Positions 33,753-41,541 of a stretch of DNA of 64,000 bases are shown piece by piece. Below the pieces are notes generated by a model, which saw nothing but the letters and a program-made list of their open reading frames with translations, searched no databases and was not told the origin of the DNA. Origin of the DNA: Nesterenkonia alkaliphila (lineage in GTDB: Bacteria; Actinomycetota; Actinomycetes; Actinomycetales; Micrococcaceae); contig NZ_WRPM01000071.1 of NCBI RefSeq assembly GCF_009758175.1, forward strand, positions 1 through 64,000, read 5' to 3'. Position numbers and translations under genes: made by a program. The stretch's first letter is position 1. Each line of letters begins with the position of its first letter.

Positions 33753-36700
33753 TCAGCAGTCGCTGATCTCCTCCCACGGGCCCCAGGGCTCACCGGGAGC
33801 CTGGCTGCGGGAGTACCACTTGGCGGTGTAGACGGTGCCGTGATGCACTACGGTCTCGCCGCCGGTGAACTCGGTGCTGGCGGCCCAGGCCGGGTAGGTG
33901 CCGGTGGCGCATGCGGTGGGGGCCCCGATCTCGGACCAGGCACCCCAGGGGGAAGCACCGGGTTCCTGGTTCTGGGTCCACCACAGGGCTTCAAAGACCC
34001 GGCCGTTATGCTCCACGACCTCACCGCCGGTGTAGACGGTCCCGGCCTCCCATGCCGGGTGCTCCGGCTCCTCGGGCTCGCCGGTGTCACCGGTGAGCAG
34101 GATGTCGGTGATCACCGGGTCATGGTCGGAGGAGCGCCAGTAGCCGTTCAGCGGCCCGGCGGAGAGGTCCAGGCTGTCGTTGAGCCCGGAGGTGCCGGTG
34201 GAGTTGAAGCGGGTGTACTCCAGGGCAATCGGCTCCGGGGAGTTGATCTGCCACTTTACGGTGCTCTGCACGGTCTCGGCTGCGCCGGGGGAGGCGAAGA
34301 GGTGGTCCAGGGAGCCGGACTCGCCGCCGAAGACGTATGAGGTTCCGGCGTCCTTGCCCAGGTTGGTGTACCCGGCCTCTTCGATGACCACTGCCGGGTC
34401 CTCGGCCGCATACGAGTTGAAGTCGCCGGTCAGGTAGAACTTGTCCAGACCGTAGTACTCCTCCAGGGCCAGGGTGAAGGCCACCATTGCCTCGGCCTGC
34501 AGGGTGCGGGTGTGGTTGTAGCTGCCCGCGCCGTCTCCGGTGTCCACATCACCGGGATGGGTGACCCGGCCGTCGTCGCGCTTGGACTTCAGGTGATTGA
34601 CGATCACCGCGAACTGGTCGGCCTCGCCGCCGTCCACCGGCTGAAACAGCACCGCGAAGGGCTCACGGGCGTTCGAGTAGATCTCATCGATATCACCGAT
34701 CTCCTCGAAGTAGCTGAGGTCCAGGTGGTCGATGCCGTCTTCGAAGAGGATCATCGCATCGATGACCTCGAGCTTGTCGGTGCGGTAGATGTACCCGTTG
34801 CGGATGACATCCTCATCCTCCGGGTAAGCGCGCCCGTCCGGCAGGGCCACGTAGTCCCAGTCCTGGCCGGTGGCCGCACTGACCTGCTCTGCCAGGCGGC
34901 GGTGTGCGTAGTCGCGGTCCTCGCCGAAGTGGCGGGAGTTCTCGATCTCCTGCAGGGCGATGACATCGGCGTCCATCGCCACGATGGCCTCGACCACTTT
35001 GGCCTCGCCGTATTCGAAGAGCTCCCGGCTCCAGGCGCCGCGGCTGGTGCAGCCGTTGAGGGTGGTGGGGTTGCCGTCGATGTCGGTGTAGGTCATCGAC
35101 TCGGTGCAGGTGGGGTCCAGCTGACCGTAGTGCGGGAAGTAGTTGAGCACGTTGAAGCTGCCCATCCGCAGGTCGCCCTGCCGCTCGGGCAGGGCGACCG
35201 ATTCACGGGTGTTCTCGAACTGCACCGGCTCGGACTCCGGATCACCGATCACGGTGGACAGCGGCTCGAACATCCAGTGCTGCAGCCGGTAGTCCAGCAC
35301 CACCTGGTCGGTCCAGTCCACACCTGCTCCGACCCGCACCGGGGCATCCGGGCGCAGGTAGGGCAGCGGGCGGTCGGACTCGGCCCAGTTGGTCCAGCGG
35401 GTCTGTCCGCCGTGACCCAGGGTGATCATCCGGGCCTGGTTCTCCTCGGCCAGCGCCTCCCGCTCCGGGGAGGAGGGATGGTGCAGGGAGGTCGGCAGCC
35501 AGAGCGGCTCAGTGCCGTCGGTCAGGGTGATCCACCCGCCGATGGAGTTGGGGTTGCCGTGCATCAGGCCGTAGTTGTCGGTGATGGTCCAGCTGCCCTG
35601 CGGCTCCACGACCATGCCCAGCAGGGCGGTGCGCTCCTGGGCGCGGAAGTCCCCTTCATAGGGGAAGGGCACGACCTCGGCATAGTGCTGCTCGATGATC
35701 TCCTGGTCCTCCACCAGCTCGGTGAAGCCGGAGAGCTGCAGGTGCCCGTTGAAGGATGTCACCTCTGCTTCGATCTCCACGAAGTCGCCGGTGCCGAACT
35801 GGTGGCCGCCGGCCGAGCCGCCCCAGCTGCCGCTGTAGACGAAGATGGCGCAGGAGACCTCGGGCAGCCCGTCGAACTCCTCGTCACCGCAGGCCCCGGG
35901 GTCCTGGACATAGAACCCGTCATAGCCGCGGCCTTCGGAGGATCCGCGGAAGTAGGTGCCGGTGATGACTCCGCGCACCACGACGTCCTCGCCGTAGAGC
36001 GCGGCATCGGCGGGGTCCAGGCTGGGCTCGCCGCGGATCTCCGCGACGGTGACCAGCTGCGGCTCCTCCGGTTCCTCCGGCTCGCCGGGCTCCTCGGAGC
36101 CGTCCTCGACAGCGGAGCCGCCTGTGTAGTGCGGGGAGTGCTCGCCGGGGCTGAAGTCCTCGGCGTTGTTGCCGGTGCGGTCAGTGCGCAGCAGCGCCTG
36201 GGCGGTGCTGGGTGCGGCGGCGCTCTCTCCGATCCGTACGGTGGCGCTGCCCCAGCCCACGGCGTCGATGACTTCTTCCACCTCGGAGACGTCTCCGGAG
36301 ACGGCCACCGGCTCGGTGGAGAAGAGCACCACGGAGGAGTTGGCGCCGGCGATGTTCAGCGCGTTGGCCGCGTGGTGGTCGGAGTTCAGCTCCTCCTGGC
36401 CGGCGGTGCCGGGGCCGGTGATCAGGTAGTGCCCGCCGGCAGGAATGCTGCCGCTCAGGGAGGGGGAACCGCCTGAGTAGGGGGTGCCGTTGGCCTGGTA
36501 GCCCTGGATGTGCCACCCCTCCAGGGCGACGTCGTCATCACAGGTGTTCTCCAGCTCCACATAGCGCGGGTAGGGGGAAGCCGTGCTGCCGCCGCGAGTA
36601 TTGACCTCGGAGATGACCACGCACTCGGCCTCCTCGGGAGTCTCCGGTTCCTCGCCGGCGGCGCTGCCCGTGTAGCGGGGGCTGTGCTCGCCGGGGGTGA

Positions 36701-37316
36701 AGTCCTCGGCGTTGTTGCCGGTGCGGTCGGTGCGCAGCAGCGACTCGGTGGTGGCAGGGGCTGCCGCGGCTGAGCCCAGCCGCACGGTGCCGGATCCCCA
36801 GGCCACCGCATCCACCACCTCAGGGGTGCCCGAGACGTCTCCGGAGACGCTCACCGGCTCAGTGGAGAAGAGCACCACGGAGGAGTTCGCACCCGCGACG
36901 TTGATCCGGTTGCCGGCAGCATGGTCCACACCGGGCAGCTCGGACTGGCCTGCCGCACCGCTGCCTGCGATGAGGTAGTTGCCCCCGGCCGGGATGCTTC
37001 CGGTCAGCGCGGAGTCGCCCCCGCCGTAGGGGGTGCCGTTGGCCTGGTAGCCCTGGATGTGCCACCCGTCCAGGGCGACATCGTGGGCACAGGTGTTCTC
37101 CAGCTCCACGTAGCGCGGATACGGGGATGCCGTGCTGCCGCCTCGGGTATTGACCTCGGAGATCTCCACGCACTCGGCCCCCTCGGCGGCCTGGCTGCTC
37201 TCGGTGTCGGCGGAGGCAGGTGCGAAGGAGGCTCCGATCAGCGCGGCTGCGAGGCCGACTCCGGCGAATCCCCTGGTCAGGCGGGCGCGTAGGCTCCCGG
37301 ATTCAGATACAGGCAT
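33753..37316 (-). CDS. Secreted ExeM/NucH-type nuclease with two CBM5/12-like modules
   Basis: Protein of 1187 residues. It has a signal peptide (about 1-37) and two near-duplicate lamin-tail domains (about 48-185 and 230-370). An OB-like ExeM segment (about 425-560) precedes an endonuclease/exonuclease/phosphatase domain (about 717-1070) with FNVLNYF, DVIALQEIEN, VNHLKSKRD, GDFNSYA and SDHDPVITD. Two tandem C-terminal modules of about 45 residues (PAWEAGTVYTGGEVVEHNG..., PAWAASTEFTGGETVVHHG...) look like chitin-type CBM5/12 domains. There is no sortase signal, so it should be released and may stick to chitin or other glycans. It is a paralogue of the anchored nuclease downstream. Confidence 0.9.
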   Translation of the reverse strand: MPVSESGSLRARLTRGFAGVGLAAALIGASFAPASADTESSQAAEGAECVEISEVNTRGGSTASPYPRYVELENTCAHDVALDGWHIQGYQANGTPYGGGDSALTGSIPAGGNYLIAGSGAAGQSELPGVDHAAGNRINVAGANSSVVLFSTEPVSVSGDVSGTPEVVDAVAWGSGTVRLGSAAAAPATTESLLRTDRTGNNAEDFTPGEHSPRYTGSAAGEEPETPEEAECVVISEVNTRGGSTASPYPRYVELENTCDDDVALEGWHIQGYQANGTPYSGGSPSLSGSIPAGGHYLITGPGTAGQEELNSDHHAANALNIAGANSSVVLFSTEPVAVSGDVSEVEEVIDAVGWGSATVRIGESAAAPSTAQALLRTDRTGNNAEDFSPGEHSPHYTGGSAVEDGSEEPGEPEEPEEPQLVTVAEIRGEPSLDPADAALYGEDVVVRGVITGTYFRGSSEGRGYDGFYVQDPGACGDEEFDGLPEVSCAIFVYSGSWGGSAGGHQFGTGDFVEIEAEVTSFNGHLQLSGFTELVEDQEIIEQHYAEVVPFPYEGDFRAQERTALLGMVVEPQGSWTITDNYGLMHGNPNSIGGWITLTDGTEPLWLPTSLHHPSSPEREALAEENQARMITLGHGGQTRWTNWAESDRPLPYLRPDAPVRVGAGVDWTDQVVLDYRLQHWMFEPLSTVIGDPESEPVQFENTRESVALPERQGDLRMGSFNVLNYFPHYGQLDPTCTESMTYTDIDGNPTTLNGCTSRGAWSRELFEYGEAKVVEAIVAMDADVIALQEIENSRHFGEDRDYAHRRLAEQVSAATGQDWDYVALPDGRAYPEDEDVIRNGYIYRTDKLEVIDAMILFEDGIDHLDLSYFEEIGDIDEIYSNAREPFAVLFQPVDGGEADQFAVIVNHLKSKRDDGRVTHPGDVDTGDGAGSYNHTRTLQAEAMVAFTLALEEYYGLDKFYLTGDFNSYAAEDPAVVIEEAGYTNLGKDAGTSYVFGGESGSLDHLFASPGAAETVQSTVKWQINSPEPIALEYTRFNSTGTSGLNDSLDLSAGPLNGYWRSSDHDPVITDILLTGDTGEPEEPEHPAWEAGTVYTGGEVVEHNGRVFEALWWTQNQEPGASPWGAWSEIGAPTACATGTYPAWAASTEFTGGETVVHHGTVYTAKWYSRSQAPGEPWGPWEEISDC
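36121..36630 (-). repeat. Lamin-tail coding duplication, copy 2
   Basis: About 510 bp coding for the second lamin-tail domain and its linker. It is closely similar to the stretch at 36667-37180, with a period of about 547 bp. Near-identical blocks include the segments coding for TRGGSTASPYPRYVELENTC and NSSVVLFSTEPV, pointing to a recent in-frame tandem duplication. Confidence 0.8.
36667..37180 (-). repeat. Lamin-tail coding duplication, copy 1
   Basis: First copy of the in-gene duplication, nearest the signal peptide. The anchored paralogue has two more divergent lamin-tail domains, so the duplication or homogenisation seems specific to this gene. Confidence 0.8.
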
Positions 37317-37502
37317 AGCAAGGCTCTCTTCGTTCAGGAAAGGCGAGTGATTTCTCCCTCATCTAACCATGCGAAAGCCACCAGCACATGACGTTCAGCT
37401 GAACTTCTTCCCCTGAGGCTGCCGTTCTGCGCACCATTCAATATGTTCAGCCCACACCGCCATCCATGGCCTTGTATTCGCCAGCGGTCGTGCTCCCAGC
37501 CC

Positions 37503-37997
37503 TCAGGCGGGAACAGCATCCTGGAGGCGCAGCAGCGCGATCTCGGCCAGCTGCTCGCGGCGGATGCGGGCCTCTGCAGCGTCGTCGTTCTCCAGACGCT
37601 CACGCAGTGCAGCCAGCATCTGGGCCGAAGACCGCCCTTTGGCGCGGATCAGAAAGATCCGGCCGAACTTCTCCTCATAGTCCCGGTTGGCCGCCAGCCA
37701 CTCCTGCCGGGCCTGCTCGTCCTCGCTGAGGCTGCCCTGCTCGGCACGCGAGGCCTGAGCCTCGGCACTGTTCCCGGAAGCTCTCTCCCCGATCCGCGGG
37801 TGGTGGGCCAGCGCGGCGTCGACCTCCTGGTCGGTCCACCCCCCAGCCAGGGACGCCGCGGTCTCCAGCATCTCCTCCCGGGAGCTATAGGGGCGGCGGG
37901 CCAGAAGACCGGCGCGCCAGGAAGCGATCGGGGCGCAGGCTTCCAGCAGCTCCCCTGCCTCGCCGGCCTCCGCGGTGTTGAACGCCTCCAGCTTCAC
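37503..37997 (-). CDS. uraD: OHCU decarboxylase
   Basis: Enzyme of 164 residues converting 2-oxo-4-hydroxy-4-carboxy-5-ureidoimidazoline to S-allantoin, the step between HIU hydrolase and allantoinase. Diagnostic motifs are HHPRIGE with the catalytic His, ...EWLAANRDYEEKFGRIFLIRAKGRS, and LEND...REQLAEIALLRL. It supplies the step missing from the main purine run at 12-18 kb, from which it is separated by the nuclease genes. Its ATG overlaps the amidase stop by 4 nt. Confidence 0.92.
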   Translation of the reverse strand: MKLEAFNTAEAGEAGELLEACAPIASWRAGLLARRPYSSREEMLETAASLAGGWTDQEVDAALAHHPRIGERASGNSAEAQASRAEQGSLSEDEQARQEWLAANRDYEEKFGRIFLIRAKGRSSAQMLAALRERLENDDAAEARIRREQLAEIALLRLQDAVPA

Positions 37998-39295
37998 TGT
38001 GCACCAGCCAGACGTACGGCATAGCGGATCAGCGCCTTATCGCTGCCGGCCGGGCCGATCAGGCTCATCCCAGCGGGCAGCCCTGAGGCAGTGGTGACGG
38101 GAACATTGACCGCAGGCAGCCCGGAGAGGCCGGCCACGGAGGTCAGCAGCAGATTACGACGCCGCACCCGGCCGGAGTGCTCAGACCCCGCCTCCGCCTC
38201 CTCCACCGTGGGGGCCACTGAGGCGGCGGAGGGCAGGACCAGCACCCCGTCGGCGACCCAGGACCGGATGGTCTCCCGCGCCGCCGCCAGCAGCTCGCGC
38301 CCGGCGGCTGCCTGCTCAGCGGTGACCTCAGCGGCCTTCGCGTAGCGCTCTCCCACCTCGGGCGTCATGGCCTCCCAGTGCCTGCTGATCCACGCACCGT
38401 TATTGGCCCACGCCTCGAAGACCTGCACCGTCTGGAAGGCCTCGTCCAGCCAGCGCTCCAGCAGCTCCGGCTCCGGGCCCAACAGCTTCTCCGCGGTGTC
38501 TCCGTTGAGCTGCTCCAGCCGGCCCACCAAGCCGTGGACCGCCTCGGTCACCTCAGGGTCAGCCAGTCCGAACAGGCTCGGGGCGGTGCGCAGCCGGCCC
38601 AGCGGCCGCTCGGCCTCCCAGGCCACCGGTCCTTTGGGCACAGTGGGGATGGAACCGGTGGTCCCCATCCCACCCAGCGCTGAGGGTGCTGAGGGCACGA
38701 TCTTCTTCGGCCTGGGCACCAGCACCTCGGCCACTGCAGCCAGCAGCTGCGGGGTGCGGGTGAGCCAGCCGACGGTGTCGAAGCTCTGCGCCAGGGGGTG
38801 GACCCCCTTGATGGGCACCAGCCCGTGGGTGGGCCGGATGCCCCAGAGCCCCTGGTAGGCGGCCGGCACCCGGATGGAGCCTCCGGTGTCGGTGCCCAGC
38901 CCGATGCTCACCTCCCCCAGGGTCACCGCGGAGGCTGAGCCGTTGGAGGACCCGCCTGGGATCCGGCCGGGGGCCGCCGGGTTGGGCGGGGTGCCGTAGT
39001 GGCCGTTGGTCCCGGCGAGGGAGAGCGCGAACTCATCGGTCTGGGAGATTCCAGTGATCTCAGCACCGGCCTCCAGCAGGGCCTGCACGGCCGGAGCGGA
39101 GTGGGTCTGAGGGCCCGCCTGGGACAGGAACTCCGGGTTGCCGGCGCCGATGGGGTGCCCGGCTACCGCGAAGAGGTCCTTGACCGCCACTGTCTCACCG
39201 GTCAGCGGGCCGGTCCCGGCGGCTGGGACCAGGGGCGCGCCCTTGGTGCGCCATACCGAGCGGTCGTAGGTGTCCGTGCTGGCAGGTGTGCTCAT
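37994..39295 (-). CDS. Amidase-signature family hydrolase
   Basis: Protein of 433 residues with the amidase-signature triad: Lys in ETVAVKDLFAVAGH, cis-Ser in PGGSSNGSASAV and the nucleophile Ser in GTDTGGSIRVPA. Relatives act on many amides, including allophanate and oxamate-like compounds. Coupled to uraD and an acetamidase and linked to PucG chemistry, it is a candidate for cleaving oxalurate, oxamate or another end product (inference). The family is too broad to fix the substrate. Overlaps by 4 nt at both ends tie it to its neighbours. Confidence 0.82.
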   Translation of the reverse strand: MSTPASTDTYDRSVWRTKGAPLVPAAGTGPLTGETVAVKDLFAVAGHPIGAGNPEFLSQAGPQTHSAPAVQALLEAGAEITGISQTDEFALSLAGTNGHYGTPPNPAAPGRIPGGSSNGSASAVTLGEVSIGLGTDTGGSIRVPAAYQGLWGIRPTHGLVPIKGVHPLAQSFDTVGWLTRTPQLLAAVAEVLVPRPKKIVPSAPSALGGMGTTGSIPTVPKGPVAWEAERPLGRLRTAPSLFGLADPEVTEAVHGLVGRLEQLNGDTAEKLLGPEPELLERWLDEAFQTVQVFEAWANNGAWISRHWEAMTPEVGERYAKAAEVTAEQAAAGRELLAAARETIRSWVADGVLVLPSAASVAPTVEEAEAGSEHSGRVRRRNLLLTSVAGLSGLPAVNVPVTTASGLPAGMSLIGPAGSDKALIRYAVRLAGAQ

Positions 39296-40377
39296 ATCTG
39301 GATGCTCCTAAAGTCAGCTTTGCGCACGGCGGCATGCACCCCTTTGACGAGGTCCACCACCTGGGAAATGTGAAAGTCGGTAGCTGCCGAGAGGTAGGCG
39401 TAGGCGTGTTCGGCATCCAACCCCCAGCGGGCCTGCAGCAGGGCGATCGCATGCCGCACACAGTTCTGCACGGCGGTGTCCAGGTCCTCGTCCATGCCGG
39501 TGGGGATGAGGTGCTCCGCAGTCTCGGCAAGCGGGCCCAGCTGTTCCCCGAACTCACGCAGGGCGTCCTCGCGGGCGACCACGTCGAACTGGACGGTGCC
39601 GCGCAGGCTGGCCTCCATGGCGGTCAGCGCCACCTCCCCGTCGCCCTGGGCGAAGTGCGGGTCGCCCAGGAACGCCAGCGCCCCGGGCACCTGCACCGGC
39701 AGGTAGAGCGCGGAGCCCTCGGTGAGCATCCGGATGTCGATGTTGCCGCCGTGCCGGCCAGGGGGCACGGAGTGCGGGCGGACGTCGTCGTCGACTGCCA
39801 CCCCCATCGTGCCGAAGAACGGCTCGAGCGGGAACCTGATGCTGCGCGGGGCCCCGGCGGACGGGGCGATGGCGCCCTGGTCGCCGTCCACAGCCGCGAA
39901 GATGGAGACATTGTGCTCCCCGCGGGGGAATTCGGGCAGCGCGCCCCTGCCGTGCCGGTTGGAGATCACCCCGTAGGGCACCCTGCGCTGCAGCTCCAGG
40001 ATGCTGATCTTCAGCAGGTCCCCGGGCTGGGCCCCCTGCACGTAGATCGGCCCGGTGTTCACATGCGGGCCGTCGGCGGCCGGGTCCCGGGGCCAGTCGC
40101 TGGCGGCCAGGGCTGCGGCGTCGGTGAGCACCTGCTCAGGGGCCACGCCGTGGGACCCGAAGAAGGCCACTGGGTCACGGCCCTGGTCCTCCAGAATGCC
40201 CTCATGGGAGATGGTGTCTACGGTGACCCGTTCGCCGGGACTGACCCGCAGCACCGGGGTGTCGCGGCGGGAGGGCAGCCGGCCCCACAGGACGGTGTCC
40301 GGCTCAGCGGGAAGGTAGTGCGGCACATCCTCAGGGAGGTGCTCGCCGGGCTGCAGGATCTGTGTCACCTGAGCCAC
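39292..40377 (-). CDS. Acetamidase/formamidase (FmdA/AmdA family)
   Basis: Protein of 361 residues of the FmdA_AmdA fold. It has HVNTGPIYVQGAQPGDLLKISILEL, GGNIDIRMLTEGSALYLPVQVPGALAFLGDPHFAQGDGEV and C-terminal ISQVVDLVKGVHA. The family hydrolyses formamide, acetamide and similar small amides to ammonia. The GTG start at 40377 comes one base after the metX stop, so it is read from the methionine operon. It may finish nitrogen release from ureide breakdown (inference). Confidence 0.87.
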   Translation of the reverse strand: MAQVTQILQPGEHLPEDVPHYLPAEPDTVLWGRLPSRRDTPVLRVSPGERVTVDTISHEGILEDQGRDPVAFFGSHGVAPEQVLTDAAALAASDWPRDPAADGPHVNTGPIYVQGAQPGDLLKISILELQRRVPYGVISNRHGRGALPEFPRGEHNVSIFAAVDGDQGAIAPSAGAPRSIRFPLEPFFGTMGVAVDDDVRPHSVPPGRHGGNIDIRMLTEGSALYLPVQVPGALAFLGDPHFAQGDGEVALTAMEASLRGTVQFDVVAREDALREFGEQLGPLAETAEHLIPTGMDEDLDTAVQNCVRHAIALLQARWGLDAEHAYAYLSAATDFHISQVVDLVKGVHAAVRKADFRSIQI

Positions 40378-40378
40378 T

Positions 40379-41533
40379 CTATAGGCCGAGCGTTACACGA
40401 ATCTGACGTCCCAGCTGCTCAGCGGAGGTGAGGAAGCCGTCATGGCCGATATGCGAGGTGATCAGGTGCACCTGGTGCTCCCCGGGCAGCAGGTCCGCGA
40501 TCTGCTGGGACTGTTCAGGGAAGTAGAGCCGGTCGGTGTCCACCGCGGCCAGCAGCGGGACGGCGCTGACCTGCGCCAGGGCTGCTGCCACTCCCCCGCG
40601 GCCCCGGCCCACATCGTGGCTGATCAGCGCCTCGGCCAGGGTAATGTATGCGTTGGGGTCAAACCGTTGGGTGAGCTTTGCGGCCTGGTGGTCCAGATAG
40701 GACTCCACCTGGTACCGGCCGGTACGACGACGCCGCCCGGCCAGCTCGGTGCCCCCCAGCGGGTTCTCCGCCCCTTGGGGAGCGCGGCCGAAGCGCAGGC
40801 CCAGCTCGGCCTCCGTGCGGTAGGTGATATGGGCGATCCGGCGGGCCAGGCCCAGCCCGGCCTCCGGGTGCGGGCCCGCGTAGTAGTCCCCACCGTTGAA
40901 GTGCGGGTCGTTGCGGATGGCCAGCACCTGGGCCTGGCCGAAGGCGATCTGCTCCGCGGTGGAGGCCGCCCCGCAGGCGAAGACTCCGAAGCTGCGCACG
41001 AACTCCGGGTAGGTGGCCGCCCATTCCAGGGCCCGGGCCCCGCCCATCGAGCCGCCCACCACTGAGTGCAGCCGGGTGACCCCCAGGTGGTCCAGCAGCC
41101 GCTTCTCCAGGTGCACGGAGTCACGGATGGTCACGAACGGGAACCGGGATCCCCAGGGGGTTCCGTCCGGAGCGGCCGAGCCCGGGCCGGTGGATCCGTA
41201 GCAGCCGCCGACCATGGCTGGAGCGATCACGAACCACCGGGAGGTGTCGATGGGCCGGCCCTCCCCCAGCAGGCCCTCCCACCAGCCGATGGCTGGGTCA
41301 GTCGGTGAGGAGGCCACATGGGTGTCGCCGGTGAGCGCATGGGCCACCAGCACGGCGTTGTCGCCTGCGGTGTTGAGCTCACCCCAGGTCTCATAGGCAA
41401 CGGTGACAGCTGGTAGGTGCCCCCCGGTCTCGAAGGTGAAGGGGCCGGCGTCGTAGGTTCTCAGGGCCCCTGCGGGCCGGGTGCCGAGGTCATTCTCGAC
41501 AGCACCCACCTTCTCCTCCGGCACCAGGGACAT
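40379..41533 (-). CDS. metX: Homoserine O-acetyltransferase
   Basis: Alpha/beta-hydrolase acyltransferase of 384 residues that activates homoserine for methionine synthesis. It shows HALTGDTHVA, WWEGLLGEGRPIDTSRWFVI, the nucleophile Ser in VVGGSMGGARALEWA, and catalytic His in SHIGHDGFLTS. It lies 8 nt downstream of metY under the SAM riboswitch. A three-gene amide/purine set follows with a one-base gap. Confidence 0.94.
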   Translation of the reverse strand: MSLVPEEKVGAVENDLGTRPAGALRTYDAGPFTFETGGHLPAVTVAYETWGELNTAGDNAVLVAHALTGDTHVASSPTDPAIGWWEGLLGEGRPIDTSRWFVIAPAMVGGCYGSTGPGSAAPDGTPWGSRFPFVTIRDSVHLEKRLLDHLGVTRLHSVVGGSMGGARALEWAATYPEFVRSFGVFACGAASTAEQIAFGQAQVLAIRNDPHFNGGDYYAGPHPEAGLGLARRIAHITYRTEAELGLRFGRAPQGAENPLGGTELAGRRRRTGRYQVESYLDHQAAKLTQRFDPNAYITLAEALISHDVGRGRGGVAAALAQVSAVPLLAAVDTDRLYFPEQSQQIADLLPGEHQVHLITSHIGHDGFLTSAEQLGRQIRVTLGL

Positions 41534-41541
41534 GGGCGGGC

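Noticed and set aside
34512-36476. Plus-strand ORF of 654 codons
   Set aside because: Shadow of the secreted nuclease gene, with the same low-complexity pattern.
37317-37502. Search for a regulatory RNA or gene in the gap before the secreted nuclease
   Set aside because: No ORF, strong hairpin or recognisable operator was seen beyond an ordinary upstream region.
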